Origin: GWF2-33-9 sp964500435
Lineage (GTDB): Bacteria > Bacteroidota > Ignavibacteria > Kapaibacteriales > UBA2268
Reading direction: 5' to 3'
DNA: 64,000 nucleotides
Assembly: GCA_964500435.1 (NCBI GenBank)
Contig: CAZCNL010000005.1
Location: 106,355 to 170,354, forward strand
Shown piece after piece: positions 18,694-27,403 of the stretch (positions are counted from its first letter, which is position 1; every line of letters starts with the position of its first letter). Made by a program: the position numbers and the translations under genes. Below the pieces are notes generated by a model that was given only the letters and a program-made list of their open reading frames with translations, was not told the origin of the DNA and did no database searches.

Positions 18694-20547
18694 ATGAATG
18701 CTAAATTATTAAAAATAAAAAGTATATTTTTACTTTCCTCACTTGTTTTTTCGTTGCTTTTCACAGCCGCAGCCAAAGATGAATTAACACTCACAGCAAC
18801 AAACGTTCGCAATCATATAAAATACCTTGCAAGTGACGAATTGGAAGGCAGATTCCCTGGCACAAAAGGTATTGAATTAGCTAAAGACTACATTTTAAAT
18901 ACTTTTAAATCTTACGGATTAAAAGCTCTCAACGGTACAAATACACAAAGTTTAGAAGTGACCGTCGGATACGAATTGAGTAAAGATAACCAAGTATATT
19001 TTAATTTAATTATACCAAAACCTGGCGTCCCAATTGAAATGGTTAAACCTGTTCGCAAAACTTGGGATGTGAATAAGGATTGGCTCCCCGTAAGTTTATC
19101 AGAAAATAAGGAAATTGAAGGTGCAATGGTATTTGCTGGTTATGGAATTACAGCAAAAGACTTAAAATATGATGACTACGAAGGAATTGATGTTAAAGAT
19201 AAAATCGTCATTGTTCTTACAAATTCTCCAGATGGTGAAAAAGAATCGAGCGAATTTCACCCTTACACATCTTACCGCTACAAAGCTACAAATGCCCGAA
19301 ATCATGGTGCCATTGGTGTGATTTTTGTGAAAATTCAAGGCGATTCTGCAAATGTATTTGTGCCGTTAGATAGAGACAGAGGCGAAAGAAATACAGGAAT
19401 TGTAGCAATTCAAGTAAACCGCAATCGAATTGCCGAATATTTCCCTAAAAATTCATTATACCCAACTGAATTAGAAATTAACAAAACTCGCAAGCCAAAA
19501 AGTTTTGAATTACCAAATGCAAAAATTCATATCAAAGTAGACTTGGAAGATAAAAAAGTTAAAACTGAAAATTTATTTGCAATGCTCGAGGGCACAGACC
19601 CTAAATTGAAAGATGAGTATATAATTATAGGTGCACATTATGACCATTTAGGCTGGGGCGGTCCAACATCGAATTATCACGGCAACAAGCCAATGATTCA
19701 TAATGGTGCTGACGATAATGCCTCAGGTGTTGCTGTAATGCTTGAAATTGCAAGATTATTAAGCGAACAACAACCAAAAAGAACAATAATTTTCGTTTCA
19801 TTCACTTCCGAAGAACTTGGCTTGCTTGGGTCGAATTACTTTGTAAATCATCCACCGATAGATTTATCAAAAGTATCAATGATGGTAAATTTAGATATGG
19901 TTGGACGTATGCAGAATGATAATTTATTTGCAATTGGAGTTGCATCATCAAGTATGTTCCCAAGTCTTTTGAACGAGCTCGATTCAACGGACGTTACGAT
20001 TAAAATAACACAATCAGAATCGCCAATTGCCGCAAGTGATAATACTTCATTTTATTTGAAAAATATTCCATCAATATTCTTTTTTACAGGTGTTCATCTC
20101 GATTATCATAGACCAAGTGATGATTGGGAAAAAATCAACTACTTGGGATGCGATAAAGCTGCGAACTTTATTGCAAATTTTGTTAAAAAAGTTGCAGATT
20201 TGGATGTAAAATTACCATTTACGAGGGCAACAAACGACAACAATTCCGAAAGTAAACCATCGAGTGGAAGCAGCTACGGAAGCAAAGTATGGTTTGGTAT
20301 TATCCCCAACTTCGAAAATGAGCCCAAAGGGTTTAAAATTTCAGGTTCAAGTCCTGGCAGTCCTGCGGAAAAAGCCGGTTTAATAGAAAATGATATAATT
20401 TTAAAAATAGACCAAAACGAGATTAAAAATATTCACGACTTTATGTTTGCTTTAAAAGAACATAAGCCCGGAGACGAAGTAAAAGTTATATTTTTACGAG
20501 ATGGGAAAGAAAAAACAACAACTGTTAAGTTAACAGTTAAGGAATAA
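18694..20547 (+). CDS. Secreted M28 aminopeptidase with PA and PDZ domains
   Basis: 617 residues. Signal peptide ~1-27. A protease-associated (PA) domain occupies about 100-260. The M28 catalytic domain has HYDHLG (H315), GADDNASG (D340/D341), FTSEELGLLGS (Glu base and ligand), NLDMVGRM (Asp) and VHLDYHRPSDD (last His), i.e. a complete two-zinc site. A PDZ domain at about 535-615 (GSPAEKAGLIENDIILKID) ends the protein. No T9SS CTD is evident. Likely cleaves N-terminal residues from peptides in the periplasm or outside. It is the third gene of the sprA-direction block, 80 bp after the cohesin-like gene. Confidence 0.92.
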   Translation: MNAKLLKIKSIFLLSSLVFSLLFTAAAKDELTLTATNVRNHIKYLASDELEGRFPGTKGIELAKDYILNTFKSYGLKALNGTNTQSLEVTVGYELSKDNQVYFNLIIPKPGVPIEMVKPVRKTWDVNKDWLPVSLSENKEIEGAMVFAGYGITAKDLKYDDYEGIDVKDKIVIVLTNSPDGEKESSEFHPYTSYRYKATNARNHGAIGVIFVKIQGDSANVFVPLDRDRGERNTGIVAIQVNRNRIAEYFPKNSLYPTELEINKTRKPKSFELPNAKIHIKVDLEDKKVKTENLFAMLEGTDPKLKDEYIIIGAHYDHLGWGGPTSNYHGNKPMIHNGADDNASGVAVMLEIARLLSEQQPKRTIIFVSFTSEELGLLGSNYFVNHPPIDLSKVSMMVNLDMVGRMQNDNLFAIGVASSSMFPSLLNELDSTDVTIKITQSESPIAASDNTSFYLKNIPSIFFFTGVHLDYHRPSDDWEKINYLGCDKAANFIANFVKKVADLDVKLPFTRATNDNNSESKPSSGSSYGSKVWFGIIPNFENEPKGFKISGSSPGSPAEKAGLIENDIILKIDQNEIKNIHDFMFALKEHKPGDEVKVIFLRDGKEKTTTVKLTVKE

Positions 20548-20670
20548 AAATATATTTTAAAACAAACAATTAAATTTGTCTAAATACGTAATATAATTTA
20601 GGTTAAATATTTATTTATGGCACGATGTAACTTTTAATAAATTTAAATTGTCTAAAGAAGGAATTATTGG

Positions 20671-21660
20671 TTGAAAAAAGTGTTTAAAAATATTATAAAA
20701 TTTCCTATTTTTTTGAGTTTAGTGCTCATTATCATAGTTTCGGGAGTAGTTTCTACGAACAAAATAACACTTTCAAATAGATTGAAAGAAGATGATGAAG
20801 CTAAACTACAATTATTTCAACCAGTTATAAAAAAAGTAATGTCGCTTGGAATAGATTCTCTCACAATCACCCAGTTAATTTTAGATCCAAATTTACAATT
20901 TAATGAGAATTACATTAAAATTGAAGTGCCAATAAAACAAGTAGAAAAGCCCGAGCCACAAGAACCAACATCAAGTAATAAAATATACAATAAATTAGTT
21001 AATGACGAAGCAATCCACAGAATAAACAATTTTATTCAGCAAAATAACCAAATTTTTGATAAAATACAAGAAAAGTATGGTGTTTCGAAAGAAGTACTAG
21101 CATCATTACTTTGGGTAGAAACTCGCCATGGAGATTATTTAGGCTATCATCACGTCCTTTCCGTGTTCGCAAATTTAGCATTATGCGACCAACCAGAATT
21201 TTTGGAATATAACTTGCAAAATATGAGGCATAAAGCTAAATTCAGCAAAACAGAATATGTTTCTATGAAAAAAGCATTAATTGAAAAATCTCGCAACAAA
21301 GCAAAATGGGCAATAAATGAGTTAGCTTCACTTATTAAAATAAAAGATAAAATTCCAGTTAATATTAATGAACTTTATGGCTCTTATGCTGGAGCATTTG
21401 GCATTCCACAATTTTTACCATCATCGCTTAACAAATGGGCAATTGATGCAAATGGTGACGGCAAATACGATTTATTTGATTACTCAGATGCAATTTTTAG
21501 TGCGGCTAATTATTTAAAAAAACATGGATTTAGCGACACAGAAAATGACCAAAGAAAATCACTTTTTGCTTATAATCATAGTACACGATACGTAAATACA
21601 ATTATGTTGCTTTCTGAAAAAGTAAAACAATATCAAGAATCTGAACAAAACAACGAATAA
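20671..21660 (+). CDS. MltB-like lytic murein transglycosylase
   Basis: 329 residues with an N-terminal hydrophobic segment (10-28), probably a signal anchor. The family-3 lytic transglycosylase core includes LLWVETRHGDYLG with the catalytic Glu150 and the hallmark YAGAFGIPQFLPSS, then NGDGKYDLFDYSDAIFSAANYLKKHG. It cleaves peptidoglycan strands to 1,6-anhydro ends. The start is TTG 20671, supported by AAGAAGGA 8 nt upstream. About 50 bp upstream is a degenerate TGGCACG -24-like element. Position behind sprA and a secreted protease suggests a job in wall remodelling around envelope machinery, an inference only. Confidence 0.88.
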   Translation: MKKVFKNIIKFPIFLSLVLIIIVSGVVSTNKITLSNRLKEDDEAKLQLFQPVIKKVMSLGIDSLTITQLILDPNLQFNENYIKIEVPIKQVEKPEPQEPTSSNKIYNKLVNDEAIHRINNFIQQNNQIFDKIQEKYGVSKEVLASLLWVETRHGDYLGYHHVLSVFANLALCDQPEFLEYNLQNMRHKAKFSKTEYVSMKKALIEKSRNKAKWAINELASLIKIKDKIPVNINELYGSYAGAFGIPQFLPSSLNKWAIDANGDGKYDLFDYSDAIFSAANYLKKHGFSDTENDQRKSLFAYNHSTRYVNTIMLLSEKVKQYQESEQNNE

Positions 21661-21690
21661 TAGATATTTTATACAAACAAATACTAACAA

Positions 21691-21728
21691 AAAGGGCTTC
21701 AACTTATTTATTGAAGCCCTTCTTTTTT
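21691..21728. terminator. Bidirectional Rho-independent terminator
   Basis: An 11-bp stem AAGGGCTTCAA/TTGAAGCCCTT with an 8-nt loop and a T run on the plus side, plus an A-rich tract on the other. It sits between the convergent transglycosylase and OmpA-type genes. Confidence 0.85.
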
Positions 21729-21745
21729 TATTCAAGTAAATGCTA

Positions 21746-23680
21746 TTATTTTTTTGGAGTGATTACATATATTTGTACTGTTCGAGAAAGTTGACGTCCA
21801 GTTGTCAAATTGTTATTGAAAATTAAAACAGATTCCCCAATACCATATGTTTCGTAATTAACATTTTTCACTTTACCTTCCAAGTATTTGCGCACATTGT
21901 CTGCTCGTCGTGTTGCTAAATTTTTATTATAATCTTCATCACCAATTTTATCTGTATAGCCATAAATTTGAATAGTTGAATTAGCTGATATTGAAGGAAT
22001 TACGTATTTATCAATAATTTGCTTATCTTGGTCGCTTAATGTTGGGCTATCGAAATCGAAAAGCACTAAACTAAATTTGGAAACAGTTTTATCAGGTAAA
22101 TTTTCAGTCTTTTTACGTGTAAATGAGAAATAATCAACAGGTAAAGACCCATTAATAGTCTTTTTCAATCCGTTAATTGTCTTTACAGTAAATTCCCAAT
22201 CAACAGGTGTTTGAGAGGAAGCAAGTTGATTAGGTAAAATTTGCCAAGATATGTTCGAAGGCATACCAAAACCCTCTTTCTTTTCTATTTCTTTGCCTGC
22301 TTGATAATATTTCAACACCCAAGAATCAACTGTGTCATTTGTAGCAATAATCGATTTGAAATCAATAAGTTGAGGTATTGTTATTCTTTCTTTATCGCTA
22401 CTAATTACAATTGGTTTCAAAATTTCTGGGTTGTTTGAAGTAATTTCAGCTCGACTATTTTCTTTATCGCCATCAATATCACTTTTAGAAGAAGGTTTTG
22501 CGGGTAAGCCTCCAGCTACTGTATTAATTTTATTTCCGTTGATGCCATAATTTGCAACTAAATAATTCTTCACAAAATCTGCTCTTTCTTTTGATAAACT
22601 CTTCTGAGATTTCAATTCCTTTGAATTCAAAGTACCGGTGACAGTGATTTGAGCAGTATTGTCTTGCTTCATTCTTGCTCCGACAATGTCGAGAGTATAT
22701 GAATTAATTTTTTCAGCACTTGCGGGTAAAGCGTCAATACGGAATTCACCAGCTTCATTTTGAGCAGCAAGGACTTGTGTTTCTGGTGCAGGTGTTGATT
22801 TACCTTCTGGGAAAAATACATAAGGAATTAAAGGAAATAGTTCTGTGTATTGAACTTCTTCCACTTTGATTTTTTCCACAGGTTGAGGCACTAATTTTTC
22901 GTTATAATAAACAATTTCAGGAGTGTTGACATCTAAGTATTTTTCATCCTTTTTGATTGTAACAGGTTCTTCATATTTATTTAGCCCAAAAGTAAGATTT
23001 ACACCTAATCTTAATTGGCTAACTGTCCAATAATCATATTTTTTATCTGAAGAAACTTTTGTTAGAGGTAATCTAAAAGAAGCCTCTGGCATTAAAAAAG
23101 TATTTTCAGAAAGATTAAATACATAACCAACACCTAAAGCAATAGCGAGCCTTGTAGCTTTACCGGGAAAGTCTAAATCGGTTATTGTAGTATTTAAAGC
23201 AGAGTTAATTAAATTCTCGTAAGTATAATCAAATTTCATACTTAGAGGAAATCCAAATTCAAGACCTGCAAGAAAATAAATAGGACTACCTGAAATTAAG
23301 TTATGTAACTGTAAAACAGGACTGACTTCGATATATTGAAAGCGAGCATCTATTGTATGCTTTTCTTCTGTAATTGTAGTAGAGGAAATTGAGCCATTCA
23401 AATTGTAATAACCAATTCGCCCGGAAATTGTGTATGTTTCATTTAACGGGAAATTCCCAATTATTCCAAAATAACCACTCAATGCAGTTGAACTTTGGTT
23501 AAATGGAATAAGCACTTGATTGAATTGTGCAGTATCAGTAAAGCTTGGTGAATGCATATTGAATCCCAATCCGCCGTAAAGTCCAATATTCGTGGGCATT
23601 TCTTTTGCCACTCCTTTTATAGTAAAGAAAGAAAAGAATAGCAAAAAGAAAATAGTAAAAATACTTAAACGTTTTCTCAT
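21746..23680 (-). CDS. Outer-membrane protein with beta-barrel and two OmpA-like domains
   Basis: 644 residues. Signal peptide ~1-26, then an N-terminal barrel-like domain (~27-235, alternating aromatic strands such as YTISGRIGYYNLNG). Residues ~310-415 form a first, divergent OmpA-like peptidoglycan-binding fold (SKERADFVKNYL). A Pro/Lys-rich linker domain follows, and a second OmpA-like domain at ~535-644 has VLFDFDSPTLSDQD, IYGYTDKIGDEDYNKNLATRRADNVRKYL. It likely ties the outer membrane to peptidoglycan. The double OmpA unit is uncommon. Its start is 55 bp from the divergent barrel gene at 23736, so the two share a promoter region. Confidence 0.85.
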   Translation of the reverse strand: MRKRLSIFTIFFLLFFSFFTIKGVAKEMPTNIGLYGGLGFNMHSPSFTDTAQFNQVLIPFNQSSTALSGYFGIIGNFPLNETYTISGRIGYYNLNGSISSTTITEEKHTIDARFQYIEVSPVLQLHNLISGSPIYFLAGLEFGFPLSMKFDYTYENLINSALNTTITDLDFPGKATRLAIALGVGYVFNLSENTFLMPEASFRLPLTKVSSDKKYDYWTVSQLRLGVNLTFGLNKYEEPVTIKKDEKYLDVNTPEIVYYNEKLVPQPVEKIKVEEVQYTELFPLIPYVFFPEGKSTPAPETQVLAAQNEAGEFRIDALPASAEKINSYTLDIVGARMKQDNTAQITVTGTLNSKELKSQKSLSKERADFVKNYLVANYGINGNKINTVAGGLPAKPSSKSDIDGDKENSRAEITSNNPEILKPIVISSDKERITIPQLIDFKSIIATNDTVDSWVLKYYQAGKEIEKKEGFGMPSNISWQILPNQLASSQTPVDWEFTVKTINGLKKTINGSLPVDYFSFTRKKTENLPDKTVSKFSLVLFDFDSPTLSDQDKQIIDKYVIPSISANSTIQIYGYTDKIGDEDYNKNLATRRADNVRKYLEGKVKNVNYETYGIGESVLIFNNNLTTGRQLSRTVQIYVITPKK

Positions 23681-23735
23681 AAAATTTCTCCAAAAATGCT
23701 AATTTATGAATAATAATTATTTTATAGAGGTAAAA

Positions 23736-24395
23736 ATGAAAAAATTATTTTTATTAAGTATCACTTTTTTAGCTATAGTTTTTAATACTTCCTTTGCGGG
23801 AGCATTAGAATTTGGAATTAATGCAGGAATTGCAACACCTGACGACAAGATGAATCAAGTATACAATACAAATACTTTGCAATTATCACAAGATTCAATA
23901 GCAAATTTAATATCTAATGGATTGAAAACAGGATACCACCTTGGTGTGAAAGTTTCGATGCCTTTAAATTCCAATTTTTCATTCGTAGGATCTGTTGGAT
24001 ATAATAGCTTCCCACAATCAGAAATTGAAGTGCGAGACCCTGCCTCCAATCAATTATTAGCGACCTTATCTACATCAACCAAAGTTGTACCAGTTTCTGC
24101 GGGATTAAACTTTTACTTGTTCAAAACTGTTTTAAGTCCATACATTGCAGGTGATTTATCATATAATTACATTTCAACAAGCGTAGAATCTAAATTTATG
24201 GGTACGACTGTACCAATTTCGACAACACCATCCGATAGTAGATTTGGCTTTGGCTTTGGGATAGGTACAGATATCAGCTTGGGTTTGGTGGACTTAAATA
24301 TAGAAGGCAAATACAACTACACAAACTTAATAGGCAAAACCACAAACGAGCCTAATAAATACTATTTTACTTTATTACTTGGACTTACTTTTTAA
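23736..24395 (+). CDS. Outer-membrane beta-barrel protein
   Basis: About 219 residues from the ATG at 23736. This start is preferred over the ATG at 23706 because AGAGG lies 7 nt upstream and it gives a clean signal peptide (MKKLFLLSITFLA... cleaved near FAGA). The mature part has the alternating hydrophobic/aromatic strand pattern and C-terminal Phe (LLLGLTF) of porin-family small barrels. Substrate unknown. Divergent from the OmpA-type gene; both may serve the same envelope structure. Confidence 0.75.
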   Translation: MKKLFLLSITFLAIVFNTSFAGALEFGINAGIATPDDKMNQVYNTNTLQLSQDSIANLISNGLKTGYHLGVKVSMPLNSNFSFVGSVGYNSFPQSEIEVRDPASNQLLATLSTSTKVVPVSAGLNFYLFKTVLSPYIAGDLSYNYISTSVESKFMGTTVPISTTPSDSRFGFGFGIGTDISLGLVDLNIEGKYNYTNLIGKTTNEPNKYYFTLLLGLTF

Positions 24396-24442
24396 GTTTG
24401 AAGAAAATTATTAATTAATAATTAAAGACATTTTTTGAAAAT

Positions 24443-24470
24443 AAATCCTTCCTTCGGGGAGGATTTGTTT
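24443..24470 (+). terminator. Hairpin terminator after the beta-barrel gene
   Basis: Stem AAATCCTTCC/GGGGAGGATTT around a TTCG tetraloop, followed by a T-rich stretch, 48 bp after the stop of the barrel gene. Confidence 0.65.
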
Positions 24471-24562
24471 ATTTTAAGAAATATTATATTTAAAATAAAG
24501 TTATTAATTTGTAGTTTATATTATTAAATCATAAAGATAAGTAATTGAAGGTTTAATTTTTC

Positions 24563-25150
24563 ATGGAGAAGCAGACAAATTTGAGTACCGAAAAACTTGA
24601 TTTCGAAAAAGTATGGCTTATGTTTCAAGAAACTGACAGGAAATTTCAAGAAACGGCTCAGCAATTTCAAGAAACTGACAAAAAGTTCAAGGAAACGGAT
24701 AGATTATTGAATAATTTAATGAAAAAAATGAGCGAAGTGGAGTCTCGTTGGGGAAAATTTGTCGAATCATTAGTGGAAGGTACATTAGTAAAAATACTTA
24801 ATAAAAAAGGTATTCAAGTCCAACATACATTTTTAAGAGCAAAAGGACTAATCAAAAATAAACAATATGAAATTGATATAATAGCAAAAAATGGAGAGCA
24901 AGTAGTAGCAGTAGAAGTAAAAACAACTTTAAGCGTTGAAGATGTGAAGCATTTTATGACAAAATTAAAAGTATTCAAAGAAGTGTTCCCGGAATACTCT
25001 ACTAATCAAGTAATAGGAGCAGTAGCATATATAACATCAGAGTCAGGAGCAGAAGTATATGCGGCAAAACACGGATTATACGTTATTAAAGCCACAAACA
25101 AAAGCGCAAGAATTATCAACAGCAAGGATTTCCAACCAAAATATTGGTAA
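24563..25150 (+). CDS. Coiled-coil PD-(D/E)XK nuclease-fold protein
   Basis: 195 residues. The N-terminal third is a coiled coil built from four near-identical repeats reading F-Q-E-T-D/A (residues ~20-50), encoded by four TTTCAAGAAAC-type direct repeats. The C-terminal part has the nuclease-fold signature YEIDIIA followed by VAVEVKT (Asp and the E-x-K triad). Proteins of this build (N-terminal coiled coil plus PD-(D/E)XK; DUF3782-like) are widespread in cyanobacteria and archaea, with unknown function and often many copies. Single gene with its own terminator. Nuclease activity is inferred from the fold only. Confidence 0.75.
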   Translation: MEKQTNLSTEKLDFEKVWLMFQETDRKFQETAQQFQETDKKFKETDRLLNNLMKKMSEVESRWGKFVESLVEGTLVKILNKKGIQVQHTFLRAKGLIKNKQYEIDIIAKNGEQVVAVEVKTTLSVEDVKHFMTKLKVFKEVFPEYSTNQVIGAVAYITSESGAEVYAAKHGLYVIKATNKSARIINSKDFQPKYW

Positions 25151-25180
25151 GATTAAGTTATACAATTTTTGATAAAAATA

Positions 25181-25206
25181 AAGGCTGCATAAGCAGCCTT
25201 TGTTAT
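25181..25206. terminator. Rho-independent terminator between convergent genes
   Basis: Stem AAGGCTGC/GCAGCCTT with a 4-nt ATAA loop followed by TGTTATTATTTT, between the nuclease-fold gene and the acyl-CoA dehydrogenase gene. Confidence 0.8.
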
Positions 25207-25232
25207 TATTTTATTTTAATATTTCGATTATA

Positions 25233-26381
25233 TTAAAAGAAAATCGAGCCTTTATGTCGTAAAATATCTTTTGCTATAACAATTTTTTGGATTTCATTAG
25301 TTCCTTCGAAAATTCTATTTATTCTGGAATCACGATAAAAGCGTTCGATTGGCATTTCACGAGAATAACCCATTCCAGCAAATATTTGCATCGCTAAATC
25401 AACAGTTTTATCAATGCTTTCTGAGGCATAATATTTAACCATTCCAGCTTGTGCTTGGGTCATTTTGCCTAAATCATACAATGTTGCTGTGCGATAAACA
25501 ATTGATTCTAAATTGTAAATCATTACTGCCATTTCTGAAAGCATAAATTGAACTGCTTGAAAATTTGCAATTGGTTCGTCGAATTGATATCTGTTCTTTG
25601 CATACTCTGTCGAAAGAGTTAAAAGTTCTTTCATTGAACCCAAGCAAGCAGCACCAAGTCCCAATCTACCTGCGTTCAATACTTTCATTGCTATTGGGAA
25701 GCCATATCCTTCTTTCCCAATCATATTTTCTTTTGGAACACGCACGTTTTCGAATTTGAGTGTTGATGTTTTGCTTCCTCGAATTCCCATCTTCTTTTCA
25801 GGAGCACCGGCTGTGAAACCTTCCATTCCTTTTTCGACGACGAAAGCGCTAATACCTTTTTTTGTGCGGGCATAAACAGCGACAACATCAGCAATTGGTC
25901 CATTTGTTATCCATTGTTTTTCGCCATTTAAAATCCAATAATCGCCATCGAGTTCGGCGTGTGTTTTTAAATTGAATGCATCGGAACCAGCGCCTTGTTC
26001 GGTTAATCCAAAAGCACAAATTTTTTCCCCAGATGTAAGTTGGGGCATAAATCTTTGTTTTAATTCTTCGCTACCACCGAGAAAAATAGAGTTTGTGCCT
26101 ATTGAAGCATGCGCACCGACAAATGTAGCAGTAGACATACAGCCTTTTGCAATTTCTTCTTGGATTATGCAATATCCGACTTCGCCAAAGCCACTACCAC
26201 CATATTCGACTGGGAAAGCTGCTCCAAGTATGCCTAATTCTGCAATCTTTTTAATAATATGGTCTGGGATTGCTTCTTGTTCGTCTATTTGGGCTGCAAG
26301 AGGTTTTAACTCATTTGTTACAAAATCTCTTACCATATCTCTGAGCATTTGTTGCTCTTCTGTGAATGTCAATTCAAACAT
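25233..26381 (-). CDS. Acyl-CoA dehydrogenase
   Basis: 382 residues, standard for short/medium-chain acyl-CoA dehydrogenases that oxidise acyl-CoA to 2-enoyl-CoA with FAD. N-terminal helical domain 1-120, beta-domain with FGLTEQGAGSDAF and WITNGPIADV, and the C-terminal helical domain ending FEGTNEIQKIVIAKDIL, where the Glu of EGTNEI is the usual catalytic base of this subgroup. YGFPIAMKVLNAGRLGLGA is also conserved. No thiolase or ETF genes are nearby; the next gene downstream in the same direction order is an enoyl-ACP reductase, so a shared lipid-metabolism transcript (enoyl reductase then dehydrogenase, 48 bp apart) is plausible. Confidence 0.94.
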   Translation of the reverse strand: MFELTFTEEQQMLRDMVRDFVTNELKPLAAQIDEQEAIPDHIIKKIAELGILGAAFPVEYGGSGFGEVGYCIIQEEIAKGCMSTATFVGAHASIGTNSIFLGGSEELKQRFMPQLTSGEKICAFGLTEQGAGSDAFNLKTHAELDGDYWILNGEKQWITNGPIADVVAVYARTKKGISAFVVEKGMEGFTAGAPEKKMGIRGSKTSTLKFENVRVPKENMIGKEGYGFPIAMKVLNAGRLGLGAACLGSMKELLTLSTEYAKNRYQFDEPIANFQAVQFMLSEMAVMIYNLESIVYRTATLYDLGKMTQAQAGMVKYYASESIDKTVDLAMQIFAGMGYSREMPIERFYRDSRINRIFEGTNEIQKIVIAKDILRHKGSIFF

Positions 26382-26429
26382 AAGTTGTTTATTTTAGTTA
26401 TACATTAATAATTTACAAAAAATATTTTT

Positions 26430-27257
26430 TTATACTGATTCGATAAAGTTTAAAATACTTTCACCACCATCTACTTTGATTGTCGCACCAGTTATCCAGT
26501 AAAACTTTTCATCAACAAGCAAAGAAATTGCTTTGGCAACATCTTGCGGAACCGTGTTTCTTTGGAATGGGTTATGTTCACGAGCATGGCGTAGCATTTT
26601 TTCGAATCCAGGAATTTTAGCAGCAGCAGGTGTATCAGTAAGTCCTGCCATAATTGCATTTGCTGTGATTTTGTAAGGTGCAAGTTCAACAGCAATTTGA
26701 CGGCAATAAGATTCCAATGCAGCTTTTGCAGCGGAAACAGCTCCGTAACTCAAAATTGCTCGTTCAGAGCCTATACTTGTCATTGCAAATATTCGTGAAT
26801 TCTCTGCTAAAAGTTTTGCGATAAATAAATCTTGAACCCAATAGATTAAAGAATTTGCCATAACATCCATTGTCATTTCAATTTGCTTTTTCTTGAGCAT
26901 TTTGGAGGTGTCTTCATCAAAAAATGGACCTATTGCTCCGAAAGCTAAAGAATGAATGACAACTCTTAAAACGTGATGAGGGTCAGCTTGTCTATCTTTG
27001 TTGATTTCTTCAATTATTTGTGCTCTTTTTGTATCATCGGCGGCATTTGCATTGAAAAACTTTGCAGTTACGCCGATTGTTTCTAATGTTTGTCGGAATT
27101 GTTCTGCTTTTTCTCGAGCCGGACCTGTATCCAAATGAACGCCATAAATATTGTAGCCACTTTTAGCTAATTCGAGGGCAACTTCTTTGCCGAAACCGCT
27201 TGATACTCCTAATACGATGGCCCATAAATTCCTGTCTGCTATTGTTGTTTTTGACAT
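26430..27257 (-). CDS. Enoyl-[ACP] reductase (FabI/FabL-like SDR)
   Basis: 275 residues. The short-chain reductase fold starts with a GVSSGFGKEVA cofactor loop in place of the plain FabI glycine pattern. The active site has Y-G-A-V-S-A-A-K, i.e. Tyr-X6-Lys, which separates enoyl reductases (FabI/FabL) from ordinary SDRs with Tyr-X3-Lys. The C-terminus has ITGATIKVDGGESI. It reduces 2-enoyl-ACP in the last step of fatty-acid elongation. Length and cofactor loop fit the FabL-type or atypical SDR enoyl reductase better than E. coli FabI, so no symbol is given. Confidence 0.85.
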   Translation of the reverse strand: MSKTTIADRNLWAIVLGVSSGFGKEVALELAKSGYNIYGVHLDTGPAREKAEQFRQTLETIGVTAKFFNANAADDTKRAQIIEEINKDRQADPHHVLRVVIHSLAFGAIGPFFDEDTSKMLKKKQIEMTMDVMANSLIYWVQDLFIAKLLAENSRIFAMTSIGSERAILSYGAVSAAKAALESYCRQIAVELAPYKITANAIMAGLTDTPAAAKIPGFEKMLRHAREHNPFQRNTVPQDVAKAISLLVDEKFYWITGATIKVDGGESILNFIESV

Positions 27258-27403
27258 TTTCTTTTGTTTTGTTTTTTTTAAAAAATAAAATGAATTTAAT
27301 TCATTTCAATGATAAATACTAAATTAATAAAAATTTATGTAAATTAATTGTTAATGCAAAAAAATATATTTTTTTAATTAAATTAAAATTTAACTAATTT
27401 TTT

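Noticed and set aside
20618..20632. Sigma-54-type promoter before the transglycosylase gene
   Set aside because: The -24 TGGCACG is good but the -12 position has CT instead of GC; only mentioned as a degenerate candidate.
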